Positions 1 through 8,067 of a DNA stretch of 64,000 nucleotides are shown here, piece after piece. This stretch comes from UBA1756 sp045130235 (GTDB lineage Bacteria > Bacteroidota > Bacteroidia > Bacteroidales > WCHB1-69): NCBI GenBank assembly GCA_045130235.1, contig JBGUPJ010000026.1, positions 15,186-79,185 on the forward strand. Reading direction: 5' to 3'. The first letter of the stretch is position 1. Each line of letters opens with the position of its first letter. The notes under the pieces were generated by a model, which saw only the letters and a program-made list of their open reading frames with translations, had not been told where the DNA came from and did not search any database. The translations under genes were made by a program, and so were the position numbers.

Positions 1-1
1 T

Positions 2-325
2 GACAGCATCCGCCAATACGTCGGCACCATCGAAATGCCCCAACAGCACCATTTCGCCCTCCTCTTCATCGTGGAATCCTTTGACTCGGCCAGCAAAACC
101 GGCTCCCTTTGGGTGGTGGTGACCGACACCCGCACCCGCCAAACCGTCCTGAGCGAAAAATTCATCAAAATGCCCAGCGGATTCGGCACCAAGAACTATT
201 GGGGACGCATCTTCTACAACACCCTCTTCGACATCAAGAACTACGCATTCTGCCGCTGGGAAAACCTCGTCAAAAATGACATCCCCTCCCCCATTCAAGA
301 TCATCATCAACACATCATACCATGA
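2..325 (+). CDS. C-terminal part of an unrecognised protein (truncated by window edge)
   Basis: The reading frame is open from base 2 to a TGA at 323-325, so this is the last ~107 residues of a gene that begins outside the window. An ATG at 35 is internal to the frame and there is no reason to treat it as the start. The visible part alternates hydrophobic and polar residues as a beta-sheet domain would, and is rich in aromatic residues near the end. No family was recognised. Its stop overlaps the ATG of the next gene (ATGA at 322-325), so the two are probably co-transcribed and translationally coupled. Confidence 0.6.
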   Translation, partial: DSIRQYVGTIEMPQQHHFALLFIVESFDSASKTGSLWVVVTDTRTRQTVLSEKFIKMPSGFGTKNYWGRIFYNTLFDIKNYAFCRWENLVKNDIPSPIQDHHQHIIP

Positions 326-1662
326 GCGCATTCAAAGCATACGATTTTAGAGGAGTCTTCGGTAAAGACTTCACCCTCGACGACATTTATCGCATCGGCT
401 TTTTCCTGCCGGAATTATTAAACGTCAACAAGGTGCTGGTGGGCCGCGACATGCGGACTTCCTCTCCCGCCATCTTCGACGCCCTCACCCGAGGCATCAC
501 CGACGCCGGTGCCGACACCTACGACATGGGGCTTACAACCACCCCGATGGTGTATTATTTCACCGCCCGCCACGGCTTCGACGCCTCCGTCATGATCACC
601 GCATCCCACAACCCCAAAGAGCATAACGGCCTCAAAGTGTCCACCACCAACGCCCTCCCCGTCGGCTACGACACTGGCCTCGGCCAACTGGAACAGATGA
701 TCCAACAGACTCCCCACCCCACACAGCCGAAAGGGAAAATCATCCCCCACCCTGTCAAGGATGAATACCTGGAGTTCCAACGGCAGTTTGCCCACGACAT
801 CAGCAACCTCAAAATCGCTATGGACTGTTCCAACGGCATGGCGACCATTTTGGTGAAAGATATTTTTGGACAAAGCCCTGTATATCTGTACGATGAACTC
901 GACGGCACTTTCCCGCACCACGAAGCCAACCCGCTCGAACCACAGAACGTGAAGGACATTCAAGAACTCGTTTTGAAGGAAAAGGCTGACATCGGGGTCA
1001 TCTTTGACGGCGATGCCGACCGCGTGATGTTCGTGGACGAGAAAGGCACCTTCATCCCACCCGACTTGATGATCGCCGTACTCGGACATTACTTCATCAA
1101 AGAAAAAAATGTGCAAGGGAAAGTCATTCAGGACATACGCACCTCAAAATCAGTAACCGAATACATCAACAAACTGGGCCGCGAAGTGGAAATCTGGCGG
1201 GTAGGTCGCGCCTACGCAGCCCTGAAACTGCGCGAGATCGACGGCGCTTTCGGAGGAGAGTTCGCCGGCCACTACTACTTCCGCGACTTCTACTACTCCG
1301 ACTCCGCCATGATCGCAGCACAAGTCATCCTGCACGTCATTAGCGAAATGAAAAAAGAAGGAGTGTCTGTATCACAACTCATCGCCCAAATCGCCACATA
1401 CGCCAATTCCGGAGAGATCAACTTCAGAATTGAGAAGAAAAAAGAGGCAATGGAAGCGATGAAAGAGCATTTTATGGCCCAGGAAAAATGCACCCAATAT
1501 ATGGATTTCGACGGTTACCGGATAGAATTTTCCCAATGGTGGTTCAACATAAGACCTTCTAATACAGAACCTTATTTAAGACTTCTGATGGAAGCCCAGA
1601 CAAAACTCCTGTTGGATGCTAAATTAAAAGAAGCCCGACAGATTTTGGAAAACTACATGTAA
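322..1662 (+). CDS. manB: Phosphomannomutase / phosphoglucomutase (alpha-D-phosphohexomutase family)
   Basis: This 446-residue cytoplasmic enzyme interconverts hexose 6-phosphate and hexose 1-phosphate, supplying sugar 1-phosphate for GDP-mannose or UDP-glucose and so for surface glycans. All four family signatures are visible: the phosphoserine loop TASHNP (Ser95), the Mg-binding loop DGDADR (Asp229, 231, 233), the sugar-specificity loop GGEFAGH (311-317) and the phosphate-binding loop RPSNTEPY (411-418). The GEFAGH form of the sugar loop fits the dual PMM/PGM subgroup, but substrate preference cannot be fixed from sequence alone. Its ATG overlaps the stop of the preceding gene, and coaX follows after 3 bases, so it sits inside an operon. 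Confidence 0.93.
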   Translation: MSAFKAYDFRGVFGKDFTLDDIYRIGFFLPELLNVNKVLVGRDMRTSSPAIFDALTRGITDAGADTYDMGLTTTPMVYYFTARHGFDASVMITASHNPKEHNGLKVSTTNALPVGYDTGLGQLEQMIQQTPHPTQPKGKIIPHPVKDEYLEFQRQFAHDISNLKIAMDCSNGMATILVKDIFGQSPVYLYDELDGTFPHHEANPLEPQNVKDIQELVLKEKADIGVIFDGDADRVMFVDEKGTFIPPDLMIAVLGHYFIKEKNVQGKVIQDIRTSKSVTEYINKLGREVEIWRVGRAYAALKLREIDGAFGGEFAGHYYFRDFYYSDSAMIAAQVILHVISEMKKEGVSVSQLIAQIATYANSGEINFRIEKKKEAMEAMKEHFMAQEKCTQYMDFDGYRIEFSQWWFNIRPSNTEPYLRLLMEAQTKLLLDAKLKEARQILENYM

Positions 1663-1665
1663 TAT

Positions 1666-2400
1666 ATGTATATCGCCATCGACATCGGCAACACCCTGCA
1701 AAAAGCGGCAGTATTCTCTCCCGACGGAGAAATGCTGGCTATAGTCGCTGAAACGGAACTTACAACAGCACAAGTGAGCCAGCTGCTGGACAACTTTTCT
1801 TGCACCCACTCCATTCTGTCAAGTGTGGGATCAGAACGTTCTGACATACAATACGTTTTGTCAAAACGCACGCAACTGACCGATTTCACCCACACTACTC
1901 CCCTTCCCATTATCATCGACTACCGATCGCCTCAGACTCTCGGACTGGACAGAATTGCCAGCGCAGCGGCCACGCACTCGCTCTTCCCCAATGAAAACGT
2001 GCTCACCATCCAAGCAGGCACCTGCCTCGTCGCCGATTTTGTCACCGCCAACGGCCATTACTTGGGAGGCTCCATCTCACCCGGAATGGACATGCGACTT
2101 GCCGCACTCCACCACTTCACCAAACGGCTTCCAGAAGTGAGGCGCCAGCCTGTTAGCCAACTCATAGGAATGAGCACAGAAGAGAGCATTCTTACCGGGG
2201 TGGTACACGGAATGGAGGATGAAATCAACGGTCTTATTGAACGCTACCAACAACAATACGGGACAGTAAAAGTGGTGCTTACAGGAGGAAATAAAGATGA
2301 TTTGCAATTTTCAATAAAATATCCTATCTTTGCCGCCTCTAATTTAGTCTTATTAGGACTTTATAAAATATTGACATTCAATGCTAAAGGCAATAAATAG
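1666..2400 (+). CDS. coaX: Type III pantothenate kinase
   Basis: This 244-residue protein catalyses the first step of CoA synthesis from pantothenate (pantothenate to 4'-phosphopantothenate). It has the ASKHA-fold signatures of the CoaX family: an N-terminal phosphate loop DIGNT (residues 6-10), a GLDR motif in mid-protein, an AGTC..ADF segment replacing the more usual GTA.T.D, and GGSISPG. Length matches the family (about 240-260). It begins 3 bases after the sugar mutase, and the next gene starts 20 bases before its stop. The panC and panD genes about 3.5 kb downstream supply its substrate. Confidence 0.9.
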   Translation: MYIAIDIGNTLQKAAVFSPDGEMLAIVAETELTTAQVSQLLDNFSCTHSILSSVGSERSDIQYVLSKRTQLTDFTHTTPLPIIIDYRSPQTLGLDRIASAAATHSLFPNENVLTIQAGTCLVADFVTANGHYLGGSISPGMDMRLAALHHFTKRLPEVRRQPVSQLIGMSTEESILTGVVHGMEDEINGLIERYQQQYGTVKVVLTGGNKDDLQFSIKYPIFAASNLVLLGLYKILTFNAKGNK

Positions 2401-3661
2401 AATAATCTTGTTAGCGATTTTGTCTGTCGCATACTGCACTTATGTACCAGCGCAGAACGAGATTAGCTCGCCCTACTCCAAATATGGTTATGGGTTGCCC
2501 AGCAATGTCACCTCCGGCGCATACGACGCAATGGGGAAAGTAGGGTATGCGGTACAACACCCCCATCTTATCAATTTCAAGAACCCCGCATCTTACGTTG
2601 CCTTCGACTCACTCTCTTTCATTGCCGACGCCGCTTTCAGCATCTATTCCAGCACGCTGAAAACAGCCGATGTCACCCAGCAGTCAACCTACGCACGTCC
2701 CGCCTACATCACCATAGGGCTTCCGCTCACACGACATTGGCGCACATCTGCCGGTATTCTTCCGTTCAGTAACCTCGGCTACAACATCGCAGATAGCAAA
2801 GCCCTGCCCAACAACGTGACGGCCACCTACAACTACAAAGGCAGCGGCGGTCTGCTACAGCTTTATTGGGGCAACGCCTTCAAAATCTGCAAAGGACTAT
2901 CCTTAGGCGTTAATGTCTCCTATTTGTTCGGACGACTGAACTACACCAAAAGCGCTGAATTTGACGGCAGTTATTTCTTCCATACCATGGTGGACAACAC
3001 CACACAGGTGGACGGCCTTTATCTGTCGGGCGGAATTCAGTATTTCGCCACTGCGAAAGGCATTCACACTATTGGGCTGGGCATAGTCTATGAAAACAGC
3101 GCATACATCAAGACTCGCAACCGCCTCCTCACCTACAACTATGAGGGCACCGGCACCAGCGCTTTGCTGAACGACACCATAGATTTCAAAGAGAACAACG
3201 GTAAAATGCAGACCCCACAGACCCTTGGCGGCGGCATCTCGTACCAATACCGCGACAAATGGTTGGTGACAGCCGATGTTACCTGGCAAAATTGGAATCA
3301 CTACTACCTCAACGGTAATAATAACGGCACTCTCCAAGATGCCATAACCATTTCCACAGGCATTCAGTTCATCCCCAACTCCGCCTCCACCAACTACCTG
3401 AACAAGATACGTTTTCGTGCCGGATTCCGTTACTGTACTGGCCAAATTTATGTCAACGAACAATCCATCAATGACTTCAGCGTATCATTAGGACTTGGTT
3501 TACCCCTGAAAATGTACAACAACAACTCCTCACTTGGCATCATGTTCGAATACGGTCAGATGGGGACGCTACAAAACGAACTTCTCAAAGAAAATTACTT
3601 TAGATTCTCCCTGCATTTTACTTTGCAAGAAAAATGGTATCAAAGAGTGAAATTAGAATAA
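2381..3661 (+). CDS. Outer-membrane beta-barrel protein of unassigned function
   Basis: This 426-residue protein has a classical signal peptide (basic MLKAINR, then a hydrophobic core, predicted cleavage after VPAQ near residue 25). The mature part is rich in alternating aromatic and polar strands, with a start (SSPYSKYGYG) seen in Bacteroidota barrel proteins loosely related to the FadL/OmpP1 type. The last residues form a beta-strand typical of an outer-membrane barrel. The ATG lies 20 bases inside coaX, in a different frame, and implies translational coupling. Neighbours coaX, a TPR protein and lptC suggest a conserved envelope cluster. The cargo or ligand cannot be inferred. Confidence 0.75.
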   Translation: MLKAINRIILLAILSVAYCTYVPAQNEISSPYSKYGYGLPSNVTSGAYDAMGKVGYAVQHPHLINFKNPASYVAFDSLSFIADAAFSIYSSTLKTADVTQQSTYARPAYITIGLPLTRHWRTSAGILPFSNLGYNIADSKALPNNVTATYNYKGSGGLLQLYWGNAFKICKGLSLGVNVSYLFGRLNYTKSAEFDGSYFFHTMVDNTTQVDGLYLSGGIQYFATAKGIHTIGLGIVYENSAYIKTRNRLLTYNYEGTGTSALLNDTIDFKENNGKMQTPQTLGGGISYQYRDKWLVTADVTWQNWNHYYLNGNNNGTLQDAITISTGIQFIPNSASTNYLNKIRFRAGFRYCTGQIYVNEQSINDFSVSLGLGLPLKMYNNNSSLGIMFEYGQMGTLQNELLKENYFRFSLHFTLQEKWYQRVKLE

Positions 3662-3672
3662 TTTAAATTATA

Positions 3673-5145
3673 ATGACTATGAAAAAGACACTGTTAACCT
3701 TAGTCGCCGTCATCATTGCGATGACAGCCGTCGCGCAGAATCCCTGCCCGTTCAAGTATGGCGCCACAGAAGAAGACTCTCTGAAATGCGCCGAGCAAGT
3801 CACCCTCTTCCGTACCTTTTACAACCAAAAGGAATACGACAAGGCATACGTTCCATTCCAGTACATCGTCAACACCTGTCCCTGCGCATGGAACGGCACT
3901 TTCATCAATGGCAAGACCATGCTCGAAAAGATGATACAAACTGAAAAGAAAAAAGAGAATAAAGACTCTGCACGCCTTGAACGCTTGATTGACACTCTGA
4001 TTTGGTCGCAGACCGCTTTCAGCACCTATCATCCCAAATCATACTCCTATGGTAAGGGTCTGGGATGGAAGGCCTACTACACCATCAAATATCGCGGTTC
4101 TAACAAGGAGCTCCGTGACCAAGCTTTCGAGGACTTTATCACCTCAGTGGAACTTGAGAAAGAGAACACCCAGCCTGCAGTGTGGGAAGCCTACTTCCAA
4201 TTGGCCGTCCACAAAACCAAGGAGACCCAAGACACCACGTACGTAATTGATGCCTACGAGCGTGCCACTGAATACATTGACGACGGTATCATCGCCAACC
4301 AGGAGAAATTCGAAAAAGACCTCGTCATATTCGACTCTCTTGAAACAGAATTCAAAGAGGGAAGAATGGGAAAAATGGCTTACGACAAAGCTGTTGAAAA
4401 GCTGGTAAAAGACACTACGGCCTGCGTCAACGCCATCAACGGATACAAAAAAGTAACTGTCAAGCTGGAAAATGGATTTGCCCCCTACGCCAACGGAAGT
4501 GTTCTTCTTACTATCTACGAGAAAAAATTTGAAGAGAGCAAAAATGACCTCAAAGCCCTCAAGAAGATGCTCGGTATCCTGAGCAAGGATTCACTCTGCC
4601 GCAGCTCACAGATATACACCGACATCCTATACATCCTAAACGATGCTGAGCCGAGCGGAAAAGTGGCTTTCTTCCTCGGAGTACAGGAATTCCAGAAGAA
4701 AAACTATGACAAGGCCATCTCCTTCTTCAACCAGGCCATCTCCCTCTATACCACCAATGAAGAGAAGGCTCAACCATACTACTTCATCGCTACCATCGAA
4801 TCGGTTAGAAACCAATATTCAGCTGCCCGTACACACGCTCTTGAAGCCGCAAGATGCAACCCGAAGTTCGGACGTCCGTACATCCTCATCGGCGACATGT
4901 ACCGCAACTCTTTCAACCAATTCACCAATGGCGGTGAAGGTGTGATCCCTGGTGCAGTATACTGGGTAGCCGCCGACAAATACAACAAGGCTCAAGCTGT
5001 TGACCCATCGCTGGCCAATGAGTGCGCAAGAAAACGCGCCGCCCTGCCCGCTGTAAGTGGTAAAACTCTCGTTGAAAACAACTTACAGCCTGGCCAGACC
5101 TACCATGTCGGTGGATGGATTAACGAAAACACCACCATACGCTAA
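3673..5145 (+). CDS. Secreted tetratricopeptide-repeat protein
   Basis: This 490-residue protein has a signal peptide cleaved after VAQ near residue 22, followed by helical TPR-like repeats. One repeat pair is clear around residues 330-400, with FLGVQEFQKKNYDKAISFF and AAR.HALEAAR.NP, a typical tandem TPR. The N-terminal half contains CPCAWNG and many Tyr/Lys-rich helices that may be diverged repeats. A second ATG two codons downstream (3679) is an equally good start. It lies 12 bases after the barrel gene and 3 bases before lptC. A periplasmic or outer-membrane-associated scaffolding role is inferred from the TPRs and the context only. Confidence 0.8.
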   Translation: MTMKKTLLTLVAVIIAMTAVAQNPCPFKYGATEEDSLKCAEQVTLFRTFYNQKEYDKAYVPFQYIVNTCPCAWNGTFINGKTMLEKMIQTEKKKENKDSARLERLIDTLIWSQTAFSTYHPKSYSYGKGLGWKAYYTIKYRGSNKELRDQAFEDFITSVELEKENTQPAVWEAYFQLAVHKTKETQDTTYVIDAYERATEYIDDGIIANQEKFEKDLVIFDSLETEFKEGRMGKMAYDKAVEKLVKDTTACVNAINGYKKVTVKLENGFAPYANGSVLLTIYEKKFEESKNDLKALKKMLGILSKDSLCRSSQIYTDILYILNDAEPSGKVAFFLGVQEFQKKNYDKAISFFNQAISLYTTNEEKAQPYYFIATIESVRNQYSAARTHALEAARCNPKFGRPYILIGDMYRNSFNQFTNGGEGVIPGAVYWVAADKYNKAQAVDPSLANECARKRAALPAVSGKTLVENNLQPGQTYHVGGWINENTTIR

Positions 5146-5147
5146 CG

Positions 5148-5711
5148 ATGCGTACCATTCATAACATATTAAAAATCGCCCCCTGCCTCCTGGCACTGGG
5201 GGTGATTTTTATTTCATGCCGACAAGAGGAATTCTCCAAAGACAAACTCTACTCATATCAAGGACAATACCCCGACGAGTCAGCCGAAGACCTCCATCTC
5301 ATATACAGCGATTCCGGAAGACTTAGCTTCCAAATCAACACCCCGATCCTCAACAAGTATTACAACAAAAATTTCGTTGACTGCCCAGAAGGGATAGAAA
5401 TCATCTCATACGACTATTTCGGACAGCCGGAGGCAGTCATGAAAGCCGACTATGCCATCAACGCCGAAAGGGACATGCACCTTGAGGCACAAAAAAACGT
5501 TATCATCACCAACCTGAAAAAAGGTGATACCATCAAAACAGAAAAAATTGTTTGGGACAAACGAACCCGAAGAATTTATTCGGACGTGCCCGTACGACAA
5601 ATCCGGGCTGATGGCACCGTATATAACGGCGACGGCTTCGACGCAGACGAGAAATTCACTCGCTATACTGTCCGAAACCCGAGAGGCGAAATCATCGCCG
5701 ACGACCTCTGA
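5148..5711 (+). CDS. lptC: LptC-family LPS export lipoprotein
   Basis: This 187-residue protein resembles LptC, the inner-membrane-anchored periplasmic component that passes lipopolysaccharide from the LptBFG transporter to LptA. The N-terminus is a hydrophobic segment ending in FISC, which would make it a lipoprotein (lipobox Cys24). The body shows LptC/OstA-like beta-jellyroll periodicity, including a D..G..EA..KADYA..N segment and ITNLKKGDTIKTEKIVWDKR, followed by a strand pair with VYNGDGFDADE. Length fits the family. It is the last gene of the operon. The downstream region holds heptanucleotide repeats and then a new promoter. Confidence 0.82.
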   Translation: MRTIHNILKIAPCLLALGVIFISCRQEEFSKDKLYSYQGQYPDESAEDLHLIYSDSGRLSFQINTPILNKYYNKNFVDCPEGIEIISYDYFGQPEAVMKADYAINAERDMHLEAQKNVIITNLKKGDTIKTEKIVWDKRTRRIYSDVPVRQIRADGTVYNGDGFDADEKFTRYTVRNPRGEIIADDL

Positions 5712-5716
5712 CAAAT

Positions 5717-5770
5717 TGAGATTTGATAATTGAAAATTGAAAGGTGATTTTCAAAGGTGAAAAATTGATT
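5717..5770 (+). repeat. Heptanucleotide intergenic array 1
   Basis: This is a run of imperfect 7-bp units: TGAGATT, TGATAAT, TGAAAAT, TGAAAGG, TGATTTT, a 6-bp CAAAGG, and TGAAAAA. It lies between lptC and panC. The TGAAAGG-TGA junction recurs in two other arrays in this window. Confidence 0.65.
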
Positions 5771-5809
5771 TTTGGCAATAAAAACCAACAATTTTTCCAG
5801 AAAATCGTG

Positions 5810-5817
5810 TAAATTTG
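5810..5817 (+). promoter_or_regulatory. Putative Bacteroidota -7 box for panC
   Basis: TAAATTTG matches the TAnnTTTG consensus of the principal Bacteroidota sigma factor and lies 73 bases before the panC ATG, after a gene-free stretch. No clear -33 TTTG was found at the expected distance. Confidence 0.55.
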
Positions 5818-5890
5818 TCGGTTATTTTTTTTGATAAAGAAATTTTATAATATATTGATATTCAATTTTTTATAAAAATCAAATTGAATT

Positions 5891-6727
5891 ATGCTGCTGA
5901 TTGAAACGATTTCAGATTTACAAAATAAACTCGAACAGGCACACCGCACCCAACAAACCATAGGTTTGGTGCCCACCATGGGAGCCTTGCACGAAGGGCA
6001 TCTCTCGCTCATCAAACGCGCAAGAAAAGAGAATGACCTCTGCGTGGTCTCCGTTTTTGTGAACCCGACACAATTCAACAATGCCGAGGATTTGGAGAAA
6101 TATCCGCGCACATTAGAGCAGGACCTGCAACTCGTAAATGACTATGCAGACATCGTTTTTGCGCCCTCTGTGGAGGAGGTTTACCACGTGCCCGCCACCG
6201 AGCAATACGACTTCGGACCGGTGGCAGAAGTGATGGAAGGTCCCGCCCGCCCCGGACATTTCAACGGCGTGGGCATCATCGTGAAGCGGCTCTTCGACTG
6301 GGTGCAGCCTACCCGCGCCTATTTCGGCGAGAAGGATTTACAGCAGATTGCCGTCATCAAAACCCTCGTGCGCCAATGCAGCCTGAAGGTGGAGATTATC
6401 CCCTGCCCCATCGTGCGCGAAGCCAGCGGACTGGCCCTGAGTTCACGCAACCGCCGTCTCACCGAAGAGGAGCGCGCCATCTCCGCCAACATCTACCGCA
6501 TTCTGAAAGCCTCCACGCAGCTCAACACCACCAACACACAGGAAATCAGAAAGTTTGTGGAAGATGAAATCAGCAAATATGACCTTTTCCGTCTGGAGTA
6601 TTATGAGATTGTGGATGATGAGACCCTTCAGCCCGTCGCCGACCTCAACGACAGCAACGGCGTGGTGGGCTGCATCACCGTGTGGGCCAACCAAGTGAGA
6701 CTTATCGACAATATTCGTTATAAATAA
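5891..6727 (+). CDS. panC: Pantothenate synthetase (pantoate--beta-alanine ligase)
   Basis: This 278-residue cytoplasmic enzyme joins pantoate and beta-alanine with ATP to make pantothenate. Diagnostic features are the nucleotidyltransferase HIGH-type motif in PTMGALHEGH (residues 29-38), FVNPTQF, the pantoate-binding GPARPGHFNGV segment, YFGEKDLQQ, and the KMSKS-like loop ALSSRNRRL. Length is close to the usual ~280. It follows a putative promoter and is 30 bases ahead of panD, which makes its beta-alanine substrate. Confidence 0.96.
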   Translation: MLLIETISDLQNKLEQAHRTQQTIGLVPTMGALHEGHLSLIKRARKENDLCVVSVFVNPTQFNNAEDLEKYPRTLEQDLQLVNDYADIVFAPSVEEVYHVPATEQYDFGPVAEVMEGPARPGHFNGVGIIVKRLFDWVQPTRAYFGEKDLQQIAVIKTLVRQCSLKVEIIPCPIVREASGLALSSRNRRLTEEERAISANIYRILKASTQLNTTNTQEIRKFVEDEISKYDLFRLEYYEIVDDETLQPVADLNDSNGVVGCITVWANQVRLIDNIRYK

Positions 6728-6757
6728 TTATCAATAAAATAAACAAGCACTACGGTC

Positions 6758-7105
6758 ATGCAGATTGAAGTTCTTAAATCAAAAATACATCGCGTCACAG
6801 TTACCGAAGCCGACATCAACTATGTGGGAAGCATCACCATTGATGAGACCTTGATGGAGGCCGCTAATCTCATTGAAAATGAGAAAGTTCAGGTGCTTGA
6901 CATGAACAACGGCGAACGCTTTGAAACCTACGTCATCAAAGGGAAACGCGACTCCGGCGTCATCTGTCTCAACGGGCCGGCGGCCCGAAAAGTGCTGGTG
7001 GGCGACATCGTGGTCATCATCTCCTACTGCACCATGGATTTCGAAGAAGCCAAAACCTTCAAACCCACCGTCATATTTCCTGAGAATAACCGAGTAGGAA
7101 ATTGA
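6758..7105 (+). CDS. panD: Aspartate 1-decarboxylase, pyruvoyl-dependent
   Basis: This 115-residue proenzyme decarboxylates aspartate to beta-alanine. The self-cleavage site Gly24-Ser25 (in NYVGSITID) is at the position known for PanD. Cleavage converts Ser25 into the pyruvoyl cofactor. Also visible are NGERFETYVI and the LNGPAARKVLVGD segment of the double-psi beta-barrel. The protein is slightly short of the common ~117-126 residues but complete. It forms an operon with panC. Its TGA is the first three bases of a heptanucleotide repeat array. Confidence 0.95.
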   Translation: MQIEVLKSKIHRVTVTEADINYVGSITIDETLMEAANLIENEKVQVLDMNNGERFETYVIKGKRDSGVICLNGPAARKVLVGDIVVIISYCTMDFEEAKTFKPTVIFPENNRVGN

Positions 7106-7272
7106 AAACTGAAAACTGAAAACTGAAAACTGAAAACTGAAAACCGAAAACTGAAAACCGAAAATTGAAAGGTGAGAGGTAAAGAGTTAAGAGTTAAGTA
7201 TATGACTCATTGTTAATTGTTAATTGTTAATTGTTAATTATTCATTGTTCATTGTACATTGTAAATTTTTAA
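7103..7272 (+). repeat. Heptanucleotide intergenic array 2
   Basis: Nine 7-bp units run from 7103 to 7165: TGAAAAC five times, then CGAAAAC, TGAAAAC, CGAAAAT and TGAAAGG. GAGTTAA-type units follow, then a second tract with a 7-bp period of ATTGTTA changing to ATTGTTC and ATTGTAC (about 7209-7265). The array fills almost the whole panD-gpmA gap and its first unit overlaps the panD stop codon. Confidence 0.85.
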
Positions 7273-7282
7273 TAGAAATAAA

Positions 7283-8032
7283 ATGCATAGATTAGTATTG
7301 ATTCGCCACGGCGAAAGTGAATGGAACAAGGCCAATCTCTTTACAGGTTGGACAGATGTAGATCTTTCTGAAAAAGGATTGCAGGAGGCTGCTGAGGCCG
7401 GTATCGCCCTGAAAGAGGCTGGTTTCCAGTTTGAATATGCCTACACTTCATTTTTAAAACGTGCCATCAAGACCTTGAACATCGTTCTGGAAAAGATGGA
7501 TCAGTTGTGGATTCCTGTGGAAAAAAGCTGGCGCTTGAACGAGAAACACTACGGCGCTCTCCAAGGGTTCAACAAAGCCGAAATGACCGAGAAATATGGT
7601 CCTGAAAAGATCAAACAGTGGCGCAGAAGTTACGATATCCGTCCCGAGAGTCTGACCGACGACGACGAGCGCAATCCCGCCCTCGACCCGCGCTACAAGA
7701 ACATCGACGACCCGATGGCCAAGCCCCACACCGAGGCACTTTGCGACACCATCGCCCGTATCATCCCTTACTGGGAGAACGTCATTCTTCCCAAAGTAAA
7801 GAGTTCCAACGACATCATCATCGCCGCCCACGGCAACAGTCTGCGCGGCATCATCAAGGTGCTCAAGAACATCTCCGACGAGGACATTATCGGTCTCAAC
7901 CTGCCCACCGGCATCCCGTACGTCTTCGAATTCGATGACAACATGCAGCTTCAGAAAGACTATTTCCTCGCTGATGAGGAGAAAGTGAAAGCGCTGATGG
8001 ACGCAGTCGCCAATCAGGGCAATAAAAAATAA
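7283..8032 (+). CDS. gpmA: 2,3-bisphosphoglycerate-dependent phosphoglycerate mutase
   Basis: This 249-residue cytoplasmic glycolytic enzyme interconverts 3- and 2-phosphoglycerate through a phosphohistidine. The catalytic LIRHGESEWN (His9), the LNEKHYGALQG segment and the second histidine motif AAHGNSLRGI are all present, as is the C-terminal ~20-residue tail that covers the active site in dPGM. Length is typical (about 248). It is preceded by repeats and followed after 35 bases by typA. Confidence 0.96.
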   Translation: MHRLVLIRHGESEWNKANLFTGWTDVDLSEKGLQEAAEAGIALKEAGFQFEYAYTSFLKRAIKTLNIVLEKMDQLWIPVEKSWRLNEKHYGALQGFNKAEMTEKYGPEKIKQWRRSYDIRPESLTDDDERNPALDPRYKNIDDPMAKPHTEALCDTIARIIPYWENVILPKVKSSNDIIIAAHGNSLRGIIKVLKNISDEDIIGLNLPTGIPYVFEFDDNMQLQKDYFLADEEKVKALMDAVANQGNKK

Positions 8033-8067
8033 TTCATCCTTTATAAAACAACGAAAAACAACATACA

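Noticed and set aside
7103..7272. Possible CRISPR array
   Set aside because: The units are 7 bp and directly adjacent, with no spacers, and there are no cas genes.
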